NCBI GenBank assembly: GCA_028023455.1
Contig: JAQFVV010006628.1
Coordinates: 542,772 to 606,771, forward strand
Direction of reading: 5' to 3'
DNA from: Epiperipatus broadwayi
Taxonomy: Eukaryota > Onychophora > Udeonychophora > Euonychophora > Peripatidae
DNA: 64,000 bases
The position numbers and the translations under genes are program-made. Of this stretch, positions 36,451-49,520 are shown one piece after another; within the stretch, counting starts at the first letter, position 1; each line of letters opens with the position of its first letter. The notes beneath the pieces were generated by a model. That model made no database searches, was not told the DNA's origin, and worked only from the letters and a program-made list of their open reading frames with translations.

Positions 36451-38425
36451 ATAAGCAAAATATATGAAATAAGTGTAAAAAAAAAAGAAAATTATAATAA
36501 TTATATTGGAAATATCAAGAAATACATTACAATGACATTTAAATGATAAAAATATTAATAATTTGCTAACATAAAATAAATTATAAATATTTCATTTTGA
36601 CAGGAAAAATTATTGAATTTATGATTACAAAGAAAGAACAATTTGAGAAGCATTATACATAGATAAATGCAATCCTCTTCTTAGTACCAACAAAATTAGT
36701 AATCTACATTTAAATAATAAAAATTATTTTTCAAATCATAAAAAATAATAATTGTTTTTATAAGTAATCAAAAGATGAATTAAGAAATAATATAAAATTA
36801 AAATATAATTCAGTTAATTATTTTATTATGTAATTATTAGTTAAAATAATCATATAGAATAGGAAACAATTGTTTAATATATTAAAATCTTTTATTAATT
36901 AACAAAATATGTAAAATAAAAATAAAATAATTGTATAAAAATTCAATTATATAGTAATAGTAATAATAGTGATGAAAATAGCATATCATACTGTAGAGAA
37001 ATGGTATGTATATATAAGTAATATTTATGAGAATAATAGTGTAAATTTTAATGTTCTCATTGTTTAATATTAATATATAGTGTACCAACATTGTGTTGGC
37101 ACATAATAATTTTGTTTAAAAATTTATTAAAATAAAAATCTTTCATAAAAGTAAACGTAGAAGTAAAAGTATAAGAGTTTTGAAATAAAAGTTACAGCTA
37201 GTTAATTAAAAGGGGGGAGGGGTTTTTGCTTTAGAAGCGTCAAGTTAAAGTTTCATAAAAGAAGTTAAAGAGTTTTTTTGTATTATTAGTTAAAATATAA
37301 GTTAAAAGTTTTAAAACATAAATCTCTTTTATTTAAGTTAAAATAAGTCATCTTAAAACTAAATAGTGAGTGGATCTCAAATTATATATGTGTGTGTGAC
37401 TGTAAATATAATGTATGCATGTTGAATATTAAAAAATAAATGAAAGCTAAAAAAAAATTAAAAAACACTCAGTGGTGGCTACTAATTAAAAATATAAAAC
37501 AACACATTTGCGTGGCTACTAATTAAACAATCTTCAAAAACATGTGGTTAAAGGATTATCAAAGAAATTTTGACAACAGGTATATCTGGAGGATATCAAA
37601 ATAACAACATGTCGTATGTATAAATAGCCAATTTTTTATCGGACAGTTAGTTGAGTTAGTTGCATCAGAGTTGTATTAGAGTTGAGTTTGAGTTGCATTT
37701 AAGTTGTGTTTGAGAGAGTTATATCAGTCAGTTTATTATGGATCCAGAATCAAGAATGCAGTGTTAAAACCTTGGAAAACATATGACTTTCTCCAGCCTG
37801 AAGTCCAATGATAACAGCCAACTAACATGATCTTAAGTGATGCCTGCGTAACAACCTGAAGCTGCTCAATATCTAATTGTCTTAAAGAAAATGCCTCAGA
37901 ATAATCAACATCAAATCTCCACAAGAAAACTTCAAATCTAACCAGTTAGAAATACTTCATTAGAAGCAGCAAACAGCAAGAAGTATCCACATTCAAAATC
38001 CTAGGTAATAACATTTTTCTTATACTCATTTCTAAAGTAGCCATCGCATTCGTAAAGCCTCAAGAGTCAAGTTTAAGAACTCTATAGCACCCATAGACAA
38101 ACTATTAATATGTGTATTTAAAATGTTGTGTGTGTTCATGTGTTAGTATATTGATTTCATTGTGTTTTAAATTACAAATATTATTTAATGCTTTCTCATA
38201 AGATATCATAGTGTGCGAATTATATATTTGCATGTGTTATATTAGCAAATAAGATTAATAAAATATTTAAAAATAGTTTAATCAATGTTAATTAAAATAA
38301 ATTCTTTCTTTGAAATTAAAGCTTTATTTGTCGGTCAATTCTTTTCACCTCTAATTGAAACTATATTTTGTTATTGAATTAGAAAATAGACTGAGCTAGT
38401 TAAGAAATTTTTTGAGCACTGGAGT
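36451..38425. other. AT-rich stretch, nothing firmly recognised
   Basis: A minus-strand frame at 37736-37924 has one weak retroelement-like motif (see rejected list). The region 37640-37740 is rich in GAGTT-type near-repeats. Confidence 0.4.
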
Positions 38426-38439
38426 ATGGGCCTACTGTC

Positions 38440-38650
38440 CGAACATGTTAGTCTTAGTCTAGCTGGTGCCCAGGGTTTGCTCTGAAACAAATAAAGCGTT
38501 TGGATAGTAGGGGTTTGAATCTAGCAGCCGAGGTGGCCACAATCTGGAAATATGATCATGTTATGCATTGCATAGCTCGGTCTGATCGTGGGTATTATTG
38601 ACAGCTAAAGCTATCAATAATATTTTCCACGTTGCTCGAACATGCCAGTT
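38440..38650 (+). mobile_element. Candidate tRNA-like SINE head
   Basis: TAGTCTAGCTGG (38455-38466) fits the pol III A-box consensus at every position, and GGTTTGAATCT (38512-38522) fits most of the B-box. Their starts are 57 bases apart, acceptable for a tRNA-like promoter with a long variable region. No further copy exists in the window to confirm a repeat family, so this stays tentative. Confidence 0.45.
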
Positions 38651-40259
<1,609 letters not shown>

Positions 40260-40600
40260 TCAAAGCAATAAATCCGAATTACAGAACTGGACAAAGCAGA
40301 TTATTCGTAAATTAAATTTTGAAGCATTCAGTAATTTCTTTGTTTTTAAGTTAAGAGTAAAAAAAAAACACTCTCGTTAGTAAAAAAAAAAAGATTGTTT
40401 CAGTCTAAAGAAAGACAAACTTAAAATAATATATAAAAACTCTTAAATTTTTTCCGTAAATTTAGAAAAAAACATTGATAAAAACTAATTATATTTTACA
40501 ATATAAACACAATTTATCATATTCTTAATTTTATTATAATATCAAATTTAAAATATTTACTATCTATATTATAAATATTATTAAACGCCCATTATTATAT

Positions 40601-40770
40601 TAAGTAATAATTTACTAAGGCTATTAAGGCTGTAACCTTAGAAATAAGCATCTGAAAAATACGAAGGTAGGGACCTCTATAGCTTGTGTTTTAAGACCTA
40701 TAGAGGTCCCTACCTTCGTATTTTTCAGATGCTTATTTCTAAGGTTACAGCCTTAGTAAATTATTACTTA
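40601..40770. repeat. Near-perfect 170-bp hairpin
   Basis: The left arm (40601-40682) and right arm (40698-40770) pair perfectly over more than 50 consecutive bases, from CTGTAACC through GGACCTCTATAG, with a 15-base loop. Further out the pairing resumes (TAATAATTTACTAAGG) after a nine-base insertion in the left arm. Such identity means a young MITE or a hairpin under selection or conversion. It does not match the other fold-back families here. Confidence 0.9.
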
Positions 40771-40999
40771 CTATCTATATAAAAGTTTTATTGACTTTTA
40801 AATTAATTCTTACATAAGATTATTAATCATTTTTATAAAAATGTAATTTAATCAGTTGGATTTTTAATCGGTGATTGTTCAAAATATTTAATCCCATTGT
40901 AAGATATTAATCTTTTTTAAAACGTATTTGCTAGATATTAAAAAATGTACTTAGCAAAAGCCTGAGTCATCATAAATCTTATAAAAAGAAAGGCTGATT

Positions 41000-41080
41000 T
41001 CTTTATTGCTCGGGAGAGTGTATACGAAGTTCGAACGTCAGACCCGCGAGCGCCAGAGTTGATTCTGGGAGTTCTCGTTC
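41000..41080 (-). mobile_element. SINE fragment related to the 10-11 kb array
   Basis: TTATTGCTCGGGA, TACGAAGTTCGAACGTCAGA and GCGCCAGAGTTGATTCTGGGA align with the unit of the 10120-11090 array (TTATTGCTTGGGA, TACGAAGTTTGAGTGCCAGA, GAGTGCCAGAATTGATCCTGGGA). It is a single divergent copy, richer in CG than the array. Confidence 0.7.
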
Positions 41081-42710
41081 CGTATACAAATAATTCAACA
41101 TTGTATTTTAATTATAATCTTTTGACATTTTAAAGCACCCATAAAGGTTCTAACAAAAAACATGTATTAATTGTGAATGAGGTGATAGGGGTAAAGTTCA
41201 AAAACAGAAGTAATAGCGCTTAGTCTGATCCATGAATCTTCATCAACAGAGTCTGCCCCTCTTCCAAGGCATTGAATGCTGTAGAGCAGATTCATGAGTG
41301 ATCTCTTCCAAGATCTAATCAGAGAACAGCACTTGTAACAATATATTTATCGAGATTTAAAATATATACAATTATTCTTTTTAAAACTCTTTTCTTCCTT
41401 CTGGAAAATGAGTAATTGAATGGTTAGGCATATTTTTAAGTGAAATTATCTAAAAAAATATTAAATTCTGTGTGATCTAATTTAATTTCTTCTAGTCTTG
41501 AAACCCCATATGTATCAAAGGTAGGCTTGTGAAAACGAATTTGTGTACTGATATTTTTAACCATTTTTTATTTACATGCAAATATTATTTTTAAAAAGGT
41601 TTATCAACATAGGGTAGCTTTATTATATTAATTCCATTAGAAGTTTGAACTTGTTTCTTTAGAAACCAGTGGCAACCTGTGAATTTTTTTAAGAAATAAA
41701 ACAGAATATTTCTAATTTTGCTACAAAAACCATTTTACTGTTCCATACCAATCAATGTTAAAAGACCTGGACTATCTGTGTATGTATAGTATATACATGA
41801 ATGTAAATAAAGTTTATTATTTAATCATGTAATTATGTGCAGATGGTATATGAATAAAATTATGATACTATTCTAGAAAACTTACAAAAGCCAATCATAT
41901 ATTTAAATGTACTTTAAACATTAATTATGCTAATGAGAAATAATTATGCAAAAATGGACTCTTATTTTTAAAACAATCCTGTAGAGATTAATCATTTGTG
42001 TGTGTGGAATGGAATAATTGTGTGTAGTTCATATACTGTGGATATTATGGCTGCCAAAGATTAGGGCTTAAAATATGTATATATAATTCTGTTATACCCA
42101 AATAAATGCCTGCAAAATTTTATTAATTTATGATAGAATGCAATAGTTGTAGTTATCTATTATGTGCATGTACAAATTAATCGTTCTTTAGAAATATCTC
42201 TTTCTTATTCTAATTTTCAGTGTTTATTAAATGCCAAAATTGTCAATTTGGATTTCAAGCATTTCATATTAGTAAGGCAAGAAATCTTAAAAATTGTGTT
42301 GTATACTCAAGTAAGTTCCTTCTCAGGTTCATGAAAAATAAGAAATGTTGAGAGGTTCTCTAACAATAATTCTATTATTAATCATGTGAGCAAATAATAT
42401 TTTTTCACTTGGAAGATGATTAAGCTAAATGAGGAACTTTGTACTCTATATAAAGTTTAAAGACAGAAGTTCAGAGACTGATAAAAAGGCTTAAATATGA
42501 TAGATGAAAACAAAAATTATTCACTGTTCTGCATGATTAATGTAATGGTGAAATATCAAACCTGAAACCTAAGGTCTTAGGATCATTTCTAGGCCAAGCA
42601 TTTTAGGTGTCAAATTTTATATAAACTCTCAAGCAATAAAGCTATTTGATGTGTAGTTTATCACAGATGCAGAATGTCAGACTCTGAAATGTGGGGTCCT
42701 GTGGTTAATT
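41081..42710. other. AT-rich stretch, nothing recognised
   Basis: No coding or repeat signature was found. Confidence 0.45.
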
Positions 42711-43155
42711 GTGGTGACATGATTTGAACTTTTTAAGCTGTCTGATGACATGACTTGGACTTCTTAAGGTGTCTAATGATATGATTTGATGACATGATTT
42801 GAACTTCTTAAGGTGTTTGATGACATGACTTGAACATCTCAAGGTGTCTGATGACATGATTTGAGCTTATTAAGGTGTCTGGTGACATGACTTGGATGTC
42901 TTAAGGTATCTGATGATGTGACTTGGACTGCTTAATGTGTCTTGTGACATTACTTGGACTTCTTAATGTGCCTGATGATATGACTTGAACTTCTTAAGGT
43001 CTCTGATGACATGACTTGAATTTCTTAAGGTGTCTGATGACATGACTTGGATTTCTTAAGGGGTCTGGTGATATGAATTGGACTTCTTAAGATGTGTAAT
43101 AATATTACTTGAACTTCATAAGGTGCCTGATGACATGACTTAGTTTCTTAAGTGT
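42711..43155. repeat. Minisatellite, about 14 copies of a 31-base unit
   Basis: The unit AAGGTGTCTGATGACATGAC plus TTGGACTTCTT is repeated head-to-tail with point differences and a few short units. It ends near TTAGTTTCTTAAGTG. Each unit contains CTGATGA, but no GAAA core or pairing arms follow it. Confidence 0.92.
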
Positions 43156-44849
43156 CTTGGCAATAAAGCTTTTTGAATATTATATGTATTTATTTAATTA
43201 TTCACTGATTGTAACCAGTGTAGTTTTTTTTTAAATCCATTGAAAGAATATGTGAATCTTAAAAATAACATCAAAACTCTGTTAAATCCATTCATGCAAA
43301 TTTTTATTTGAAAATCGTGGTACATCAAACAAGTGGAGAAATATATTTTGATCATTTTTGTTGAAAAATGGTGGAAGAATTGAAGTTAGTAATATGTTAG
43401 CTTTAAAGGTATTGATTTTTTTATAATAAAAAAATTACCCATGAAGTGTTACTTGATTTTAAAGGTGCTTTTATTGTTGCACTTCAATTTTTCCAGTCCA
43501 TCATTTTATTTATTACAGCAAAAATGCGTCTAGTGATTTTGTTAAATAATTTGCATCCAGTTATAAAAGCTTTGTTACAGAAACTCAATATAATGTTAGA
43601 GAATGATGAAACATTATAGATATGATTTTTGTTACCATATAGTAGCAAAAAAATGATAGGAAAAACAATGCAATTTATGTAATTGTTTTATTGATTTAGT
43701 CAAAAATTTTACTCGATCAACTGAAAAGATTCATGGCAATGATTGAAATGGATTGTTTGTCCACTAATGTTTATACATGTTGTACATAACAGAAGTTATT
43801 ATTGCTGATGGAAAATGTGAAGCGGTCAAAATTTGAGTCAGGGTTTTAGATTCAATGGATTTATTTCTACAACTGTGATTATTTTTCATATTTATGATAG
43901 TAGTCTTTGAAACAGTTTATTTGTACTTTATAAAATATTATTAAGATGCAAGTAGGGTTGATTGGGAAATTCATCATTTTTTTTAGCTATTCAATTGAAT
44001 TGATAAATGTTATTATATATAATTCAAAAAATGAGTTGAAGAATGTTTATGCTTTATACCCAACCTAAAATACTTTATTCAGTGATTGGATCATTTATTA
44101 ACCAATGATGAATAAAAGATCTGCTGCATCTTTCAACTTGGATGACTTTCATCCTGAGAATATGAGTCAATATAGATTTCATGAGAACTTTTTCGATGAA
44201 GGTAAACTTAAAATTGAACATGTGACTGTTGTCTTTAACTAGAAATAAAGTACAGTATGTAATCATAATGTTATAATTACTATAATTAAATGAATTGTAT
44301 ATAGAACTATTATTTTTCAATTTATTGTCTAGATGTAGGTCATGGACTATCTACTAACTTAACATAAAGGCTCTGAAATAAACATAATTAAGATACTTTA
44401 TAATATTAGAATAATATCATGTTTGGATTATAATACCAATGGGTATGTTCTTCATTTTTCTGAATTGAATGTGTTACTATTGAAGATGTTGCTTTGCTAA
44501 ATTAGACATGTAAAGGGAAATAATGGTAACAGGATTTTTATGCAAAAAAAGCATATTCTATTTGCATTATAAAGATTATCTCAAAAATCTTCAAAACTTC
44601 TGGAATGATTTTTTTTTTGAAAAGATATAGTTGAGAATTGATGTTAGTAAACTATAATTAGAGAAAGTAGTGAAGTATTGAAAAAAAAAGTACAGATCAT
44701 GGCAGAAGCTAAAGTACAACATAATAAGATCGTCAAAAATGAACTAAATGATCAGTATATGATGTATATTTGTGATGATGGTATTTTAGTTGTATTTATA
44801 TGTTGGACTGCTTTCATCATCTAATATTAAATATTGAATATTTTTAGAA
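43156..44849. other. AT-rich stretch; one short unrecognised frame
   Basis: A plus-strand frame around 44108-44239 (with motifs NLDDFHPENM and QYRFHENFF) has a more protein-like composition than its surroundings, but I do not recognise a family. It is too short to call a gene. Confidence 0.35.
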
Positions 44850-45070
44850 AAATGGTAAACTTTATTTAAATTTTCCAATTACTTTCAACTGTTAATAATA
44901 GCACATACACACTGTTTCAAATGGTATTATTCTCCTCTCTTCTTCAGATGTTGCTGGCCTGATCAATGACAGTACTAGCATGGGAATCAAACCTGGACCA
45001 TTAGATTCTTGGATATTGAATTTTAAGATAACACTCTAACAAACTGACTATTTTGACAAAGCCAACAGTC
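44850..45070 (-). repeat. Family C copy (inverted relative to 45.9 kb)
   Basis: AAATTTTCCAATTACTTTC, TTCTTCAGATGTTGCTGGCC, ATGGGAATCAAACC and GATAACACTCTAAC match family C read on the minus strand. With the copy at 45900-46180 it brackets the zinc-knuckle remnant. Confidence 0.75.
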
Positions 45071-45210
45071 AGTAGAAATTTCATATTCTTATCCATAATA
45101 TTTCTCCTGATTTCTCGGTTTTTTATTAAGAACAAAATCAATTGGAACTTGATCAAGCCAAATAGCATTTAGACATCAACCCAATTGTAAATCGGTATCA
45201 CATCACTTAA

Positions 45211-45468
45211 AAAACTTTTGAACATAATAATATAAAAAATCATCAGGATAATAAATTTATCTGTTATTTTTGCGGTAGACCAGGTCGCAGAGCTCATATT
45301 TGTTTACGTAATCAAGTGAACTGGACAAATTGCCTACAGAAAAGTTATCTAACAAGACTATGTCGGAAACCTAATACAAAGAGAAAAAACAGTCTATTTT
45401 TAGATCAATATGTTAATTCAGTGAAACAGAACTTTTTTATATATAAAAATCATCAAATAAAAAAATAG
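45211..45468 (+). pseudogene. Retroelement gag-type zinc-knuckle remnant, 85 codons
   Basis: The frame is open from after a TAA at 45208 to the TAG at 45466-45468. It contains KFICYFCGRPGRRAHIC at about 45253-45303. The Cys-x2-Cys and final Cys have CCHC knuckle spacing, but the expected His at position 9 is Arg, so zinc binding is broken. Basic residues follow (TRLCRKPNTKRK), as in nucleocapsid tails. Upstream in-frame stops show it is a remnant of an LTR-type or similar element. No neighbouring protease or reverse transcriptase was found. Confidence 0.6.
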
Positions 45469-45899
45469 GAAAGAATAGTAATTGATACCATTTAAAAGAC
45501 TATAAAAAACTATGCTATAAGAAGTGCAATATTTTTGAATCAATGACATAATTACAATTTTGCAACATAATCAACTGATCCCAAATCAAACATATATAAT
45601 TATTTTGGGACTAACCTTATCAAGAATAAAAAGATGGAATTTAAAAAACAAATTATATTGGTTATACTGATAGTCTCTAAAAGTGTTTACCAATGATAAT
45701 TTATTATTGCTATTAAGAAAATAATTGGGTTGTTAGTTGTCCAGAAGATCAATGAGACATTTGAGTACCGGAAATGATAAGTTTATCTTTGATCAGGAAT
45801 CTTTAGTTCTTAAATAATCAACGACTTTGTATTGTAATATTCTATTATGATAATATATAGAGATTTTAAATATAAACAAAGAGTTTTCCTGAAGGTCTG

Positions 45900-46180
45900 T
45901 GATGATGGTATTCTAGTTGTATTTCTCAGTTGGTTAGAGTGTTACCTTAGAATTCACTACTCAATAATCTAAGGGTTCAAGTTCGAATACCATGCTAGTA
46001 CTGCCACTGGACAGGCCAGCAACACCTGAAGAAGAGAGGGAAATAATACCTCTTGAAACATTGTCCATATACTAACCTGTTTGACGTTTGAAATATTTAA
46101 ATAAAGTTAAATTTTTCTTAAGACATCAATACACATATTGGATGATGGAAATAGTTTAATATAAAAATACATCATAAACC
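45900..46180 (+). repeat. Family C copy with the clearest tRNA-like head
   Basis: TCTCAGTTGGTTAGAGTG (A-box) and GGTTCAAGTTCGAATACC (B-box) at about 45930-45995 read like a tRNA. Downstream at about 46027-46075 comes CTGAAGA, A, GAGAGG, loop, CCTCTT, GAAAC, ATT, GTC, where GAGAGG pairs with CCTCTT. This is again a hammerhead-like core with one extra A, and no stem I partner is evident. The tail ends with AAATATTTAAATAAAG. Confidence 0.75.
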
Positions 46181-46189
46181 AAGTGTTAA

Positions 46190-47360
46190 AAACAGAGGCA
46201 AAACTATCCATACAGCAGTGCCACTCAGTGCAAGCCAGAGTAATCAATGGAGGATACACGGTTTGTGCATAAAATCCCCAACAAGTGCCTGCTCATCCAA
46301 TATCCCAGACTAGTTTCTAGCTTGTGGATTTCATCAGTGATAAGCCTTGTATCTGAAAGCACTGCATGTTAGGATCTGATACAATATGCTAGCAGCCACC
46401 TTTTACCTTTTTAGTTAATCATAAAGCTATGAGTCTAAAATTGAAAATACAATCCAAGCTCATTTACTTGTACAGTCATATAGATCTGAATTCAGTTCAG
46501 TACCTATACATTTTACTGCCTTCAGTTCTTTAATAATCATATCACCAATATCTTATTGGGAAGGATTGGTATTAAATCACTAAACATCACATGATCACCA
46601 TTTCTTATACTTACTCAAACTGTTAAATAGAGATAAAACTCTCCATACAGTATTGCCACTAAATGCAAGCCAGAGTAATCTATGGATGCAAGAAAGTTTG
46701 TGCATAAAATCTCTATCTAGTGCATACCCATCCAATTTTCCCAGACTACTTTCTAGCTTGTGACTTTCATCAATGAAGAGTTTAGATATGAGACCACTGC
46801 ACCTAGATTTTAGGATCTAATGCAACCCTCTAGCAGCCACCTTTTATCTTTTTAGTTAAGTATAAAGCTATGAATCTAAAATTAAAAACACAATAATATT
46901 TTCAGTCCATGCTCATTCACTTATATAGCCATATAGATCTGAACTCAGTTCAGTATTATACATTGTGGTATTTCTTTAATAATCATAGTCACTATTAACC
47001 TATTGGGATGACTATACAAGCACATGAGCTTGGATTGAAAATATTATTGGGTTTTCGATTTTAGATTCATAGCATTATAGTTAACTAAAAAAGTAAAAGG
47101 TGAATGCTAGAGGGTTGCATTAGATCCTAAGATATAGGTGCAATGATCACAGATCCACAGCACCTCAATAACAAAAACCACAAATTAAAAACTAATCTGG
47201 GGATGTTGAACAAGTATGGACTTGATAGAGATTTTATGCAAATCTTTTTGCATCCATTGATTACTCTGGCTTGTACTGTGGCACTACCGTATGGATAGTT
47301 TTACCTCTATTTTTAACACCATGAGTAAGCATATAAAGTGGTGATCATGTGATGGTTACT
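46190..47360. mobile_element. Family A array: two direct units and one inverted unit
   Basis: A unit starting AGGCAAAACTATCC (46196) and a second starting AGATAAAACTCTCC (46617) lie in the same orientation, about 420-435 bases apart. A third unit, inverted, ends AGTTTTACCTC at about 47310 and continues to GTGGTGATCATGTGATGG. The second and third units form a fold-back with arms beginning ACATCACATGATCACC. Hammerhead remnants are present in each, in different states of decay. Confidence 0.8.
46295..46354 (-). ncRNA. Hammerhead motif remnant (family A, 46.3 kb)
   Basis: The minus strand keeps CTGATGA, loop CACAA, GAAAC, ACTAGTC and TGGGATATTGGAT. Stem I on the other side is altered (ATACAAGGCTTATCA), so fewer pairs form, and stem II is weak (AATC opposite GCTA). 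It is likely inactive. Confidence 0.6.
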
Positions 47361-49469
47361 CGTTTAATATAAAGTGTTTATCTATAGAGTGGTATACGCA
47401 CAGTTTTCATAGTTTATAATATAAACTTTACTTTTAATAATATTGTTATCTGTTAATTATTGCATTTTGATGTGATGTAAAACAACAGTTAATAATGATA
47501 ATTTTTAACTTCTTTTATATATATATCTAACTGCCCTGTTTTCATGTTTCTTTTATATAATAACATTTGCATTGAAAGCAGTAATCTGTTTGTATCTTTT
47601 TATTTAAGAGCTGTCAATGCAATCTGTTAGCAGTTCAATCAAACTCACAAAGTGCTCATTGATTCCTCAAACTTCCACACTTGGATCTAGTTAGAGTAAT
47701 GTAAACATAAACATGATTGCTAATGCAGATTAAAATGTAATGCTATGTTGAGAATATGTATGATAGTAGCAATCTTAAATTTCAAATTGTTTGTAGAGTT
47801 TTAAATTGTTGCAACTTTATTTGCTATTGTGAAATAAATTCTACCTACCTGTAATTCAATCATAATTTTTTCATTGTTAGTCATTTAATATGTCTGGGAG
47901 CAATGAGTAATCTTAATTTATTCATTGCTAGTAAGACTTGATGCTTTTGTAAACATTATATATAATCTAGTTTTTATAATAAGTATTAATCAGTATAATA
48001 TTATTACAAGAAGCTTATAATTACTTTTCTTTGTGTAAAATATTAAATTTTACACAATTTGTTTAATGTAAATTGAATTAGTATGAATTAACTCATTAGC
48101 CTCAGAATTATTCAACATGTCATCACGCAAAATGTATAATTTTTGTGTATTTGCATGTGGCCATACAATTTATTAGTATATTTGTTAGATAAAGGTGATT
48201 TCTATAATATATTAACATATATTTTTAAAAGTATGATTTAAATTAATGTAGTGCAGTTTTGCATGCTGTTCAGTTTAAAGAATTTAGCTTTTAGTACTTA
48301 AGAAGGCAAAATATAAAGATAGAAACATTATTTTTATTAAAATTAATAAATCAAAATATTAAATATTTTAAAATTAAAAAAGTATTACTTGTTTATAGAC
48401 AATTCTAGTAAAAAATAGAGCTGAATTTAAAAAAATAGTGTATATAGTTCAATAGTGCTTGTTAGATTTTTTGCTAGCTCGCGCTTCCATCTATTGATTA
48501 AAAATTTAAATTAAATCTAAAAATTTTGATCAAAACAATGTGAATATTAAAACAAACAGCAGCAAATAGAAACATTGCCTGCTGCAATTACATGAATTAT
48601 ACATTGTCTGGAAGCTATTTCTAAATTAACTTTTTCTGCTATTTTAATATATAAAACAGGTTTTTCATACACAGAATACATGATAAAGTTTATAATTGCC
48701 TTTTTCAAAACATATGTATTGTGGAAAACTCAATTAGTTATTTAATATTATAGTTAGTTACATATAAAATATTTTAGTTCAAGTTTAGCATTATAAGACG
48801 GGTTACTTTTCTACCATTTATCATTTTTACATATTGTAATGTAGAGGAGAATTTACATAATATAGATCTGCATTAATATTTAAAAATGGTTGCATATATA
48901 ACTGCAATAAAACTTAAAATAAATAAAATCAACACATTATATTAAATTATGTGGTAATCATAATAAAAAATACTTTACAATTATTTTAAAAATATTTTCC
49001 AATTATATTCATATATATAATCAAAATTCGTATCTCAGATTTGATTAGTAAGTAAACTTGTGGATCTAGATATCTTTCAAAACTGTTCATTTGATTTCTA
49101 TTATAGCAGTTTTTTAGTATCACTGTATAGCATTCTTTGTTTTCTAATCAGTTATAAATTAGAATTAATTTCTATTCCGGAGTCATCTAATTCTCTCTCT
49201 TATATATATATTTCTGCATATCAGATATCTTTTTTGACTACATGAAATAACTTCAATCAAAAAAGCAAGAAGGATATACTTTATAAAATCATCATACTCA
49301 GACCAGGAACTGCTATGCATGGCATATCATTTACTCAATTTTGAGAGACCACATAATAAGAGCAGTAATGGTGCCTTATTGGAGAGCACCCAACACATAA
49401 TGTAGAACATTAAAATTTCCTTCCACTTTGACACTCCACAATGCAGTTTGACATGATTTATTTTATCTC
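47361..49469. other. AT-rich stretch, nothing recognised
   Basis: No coding or repeat signature was found. The frame at 49060-49245 is unsupported. Confidence 0.45.
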
Positions 49470-49520
49470 TTCTTGCCTACAGTTTCAACTGTCCAGCAGT
49501 CATCATCAGAGCTTTATCCA
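49470..49520 (-). repeat. Half copy of the CTGATGA...GAAAC fold-back family
   Basis: The minus strand reads AGCTCTGATGA, T, GACTG, CTGGA, CAGTT, GAAAC. This is the same module as the right arm at 33642-33672, but without an inverted partner nearby. Confidence 0.65.

Noticed and set aside
37736-37924. Copia-type reverse transcriptase remnant on the minus strand (VDYSEAFS)
   Set aside because: Only one short motif resembles the family. The expected following motifs (LDVKTAFL) are not in register and the flanks do not continue the match.
42711-43155. Cluster of C/D box snoRNAs or tandem hammerheads
   Set aside because: CTGATGA recurs because the unit is tandemly repeated. There are no pairing termini, no second box pair and no GAAA core at proper spacing.
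44108-44239. Transposase fragment on the plus strand
   Set aside because: The composition looks protein-like for about 44 codons, but I could not match it to a known transposase pattern and nothing continues upstream.
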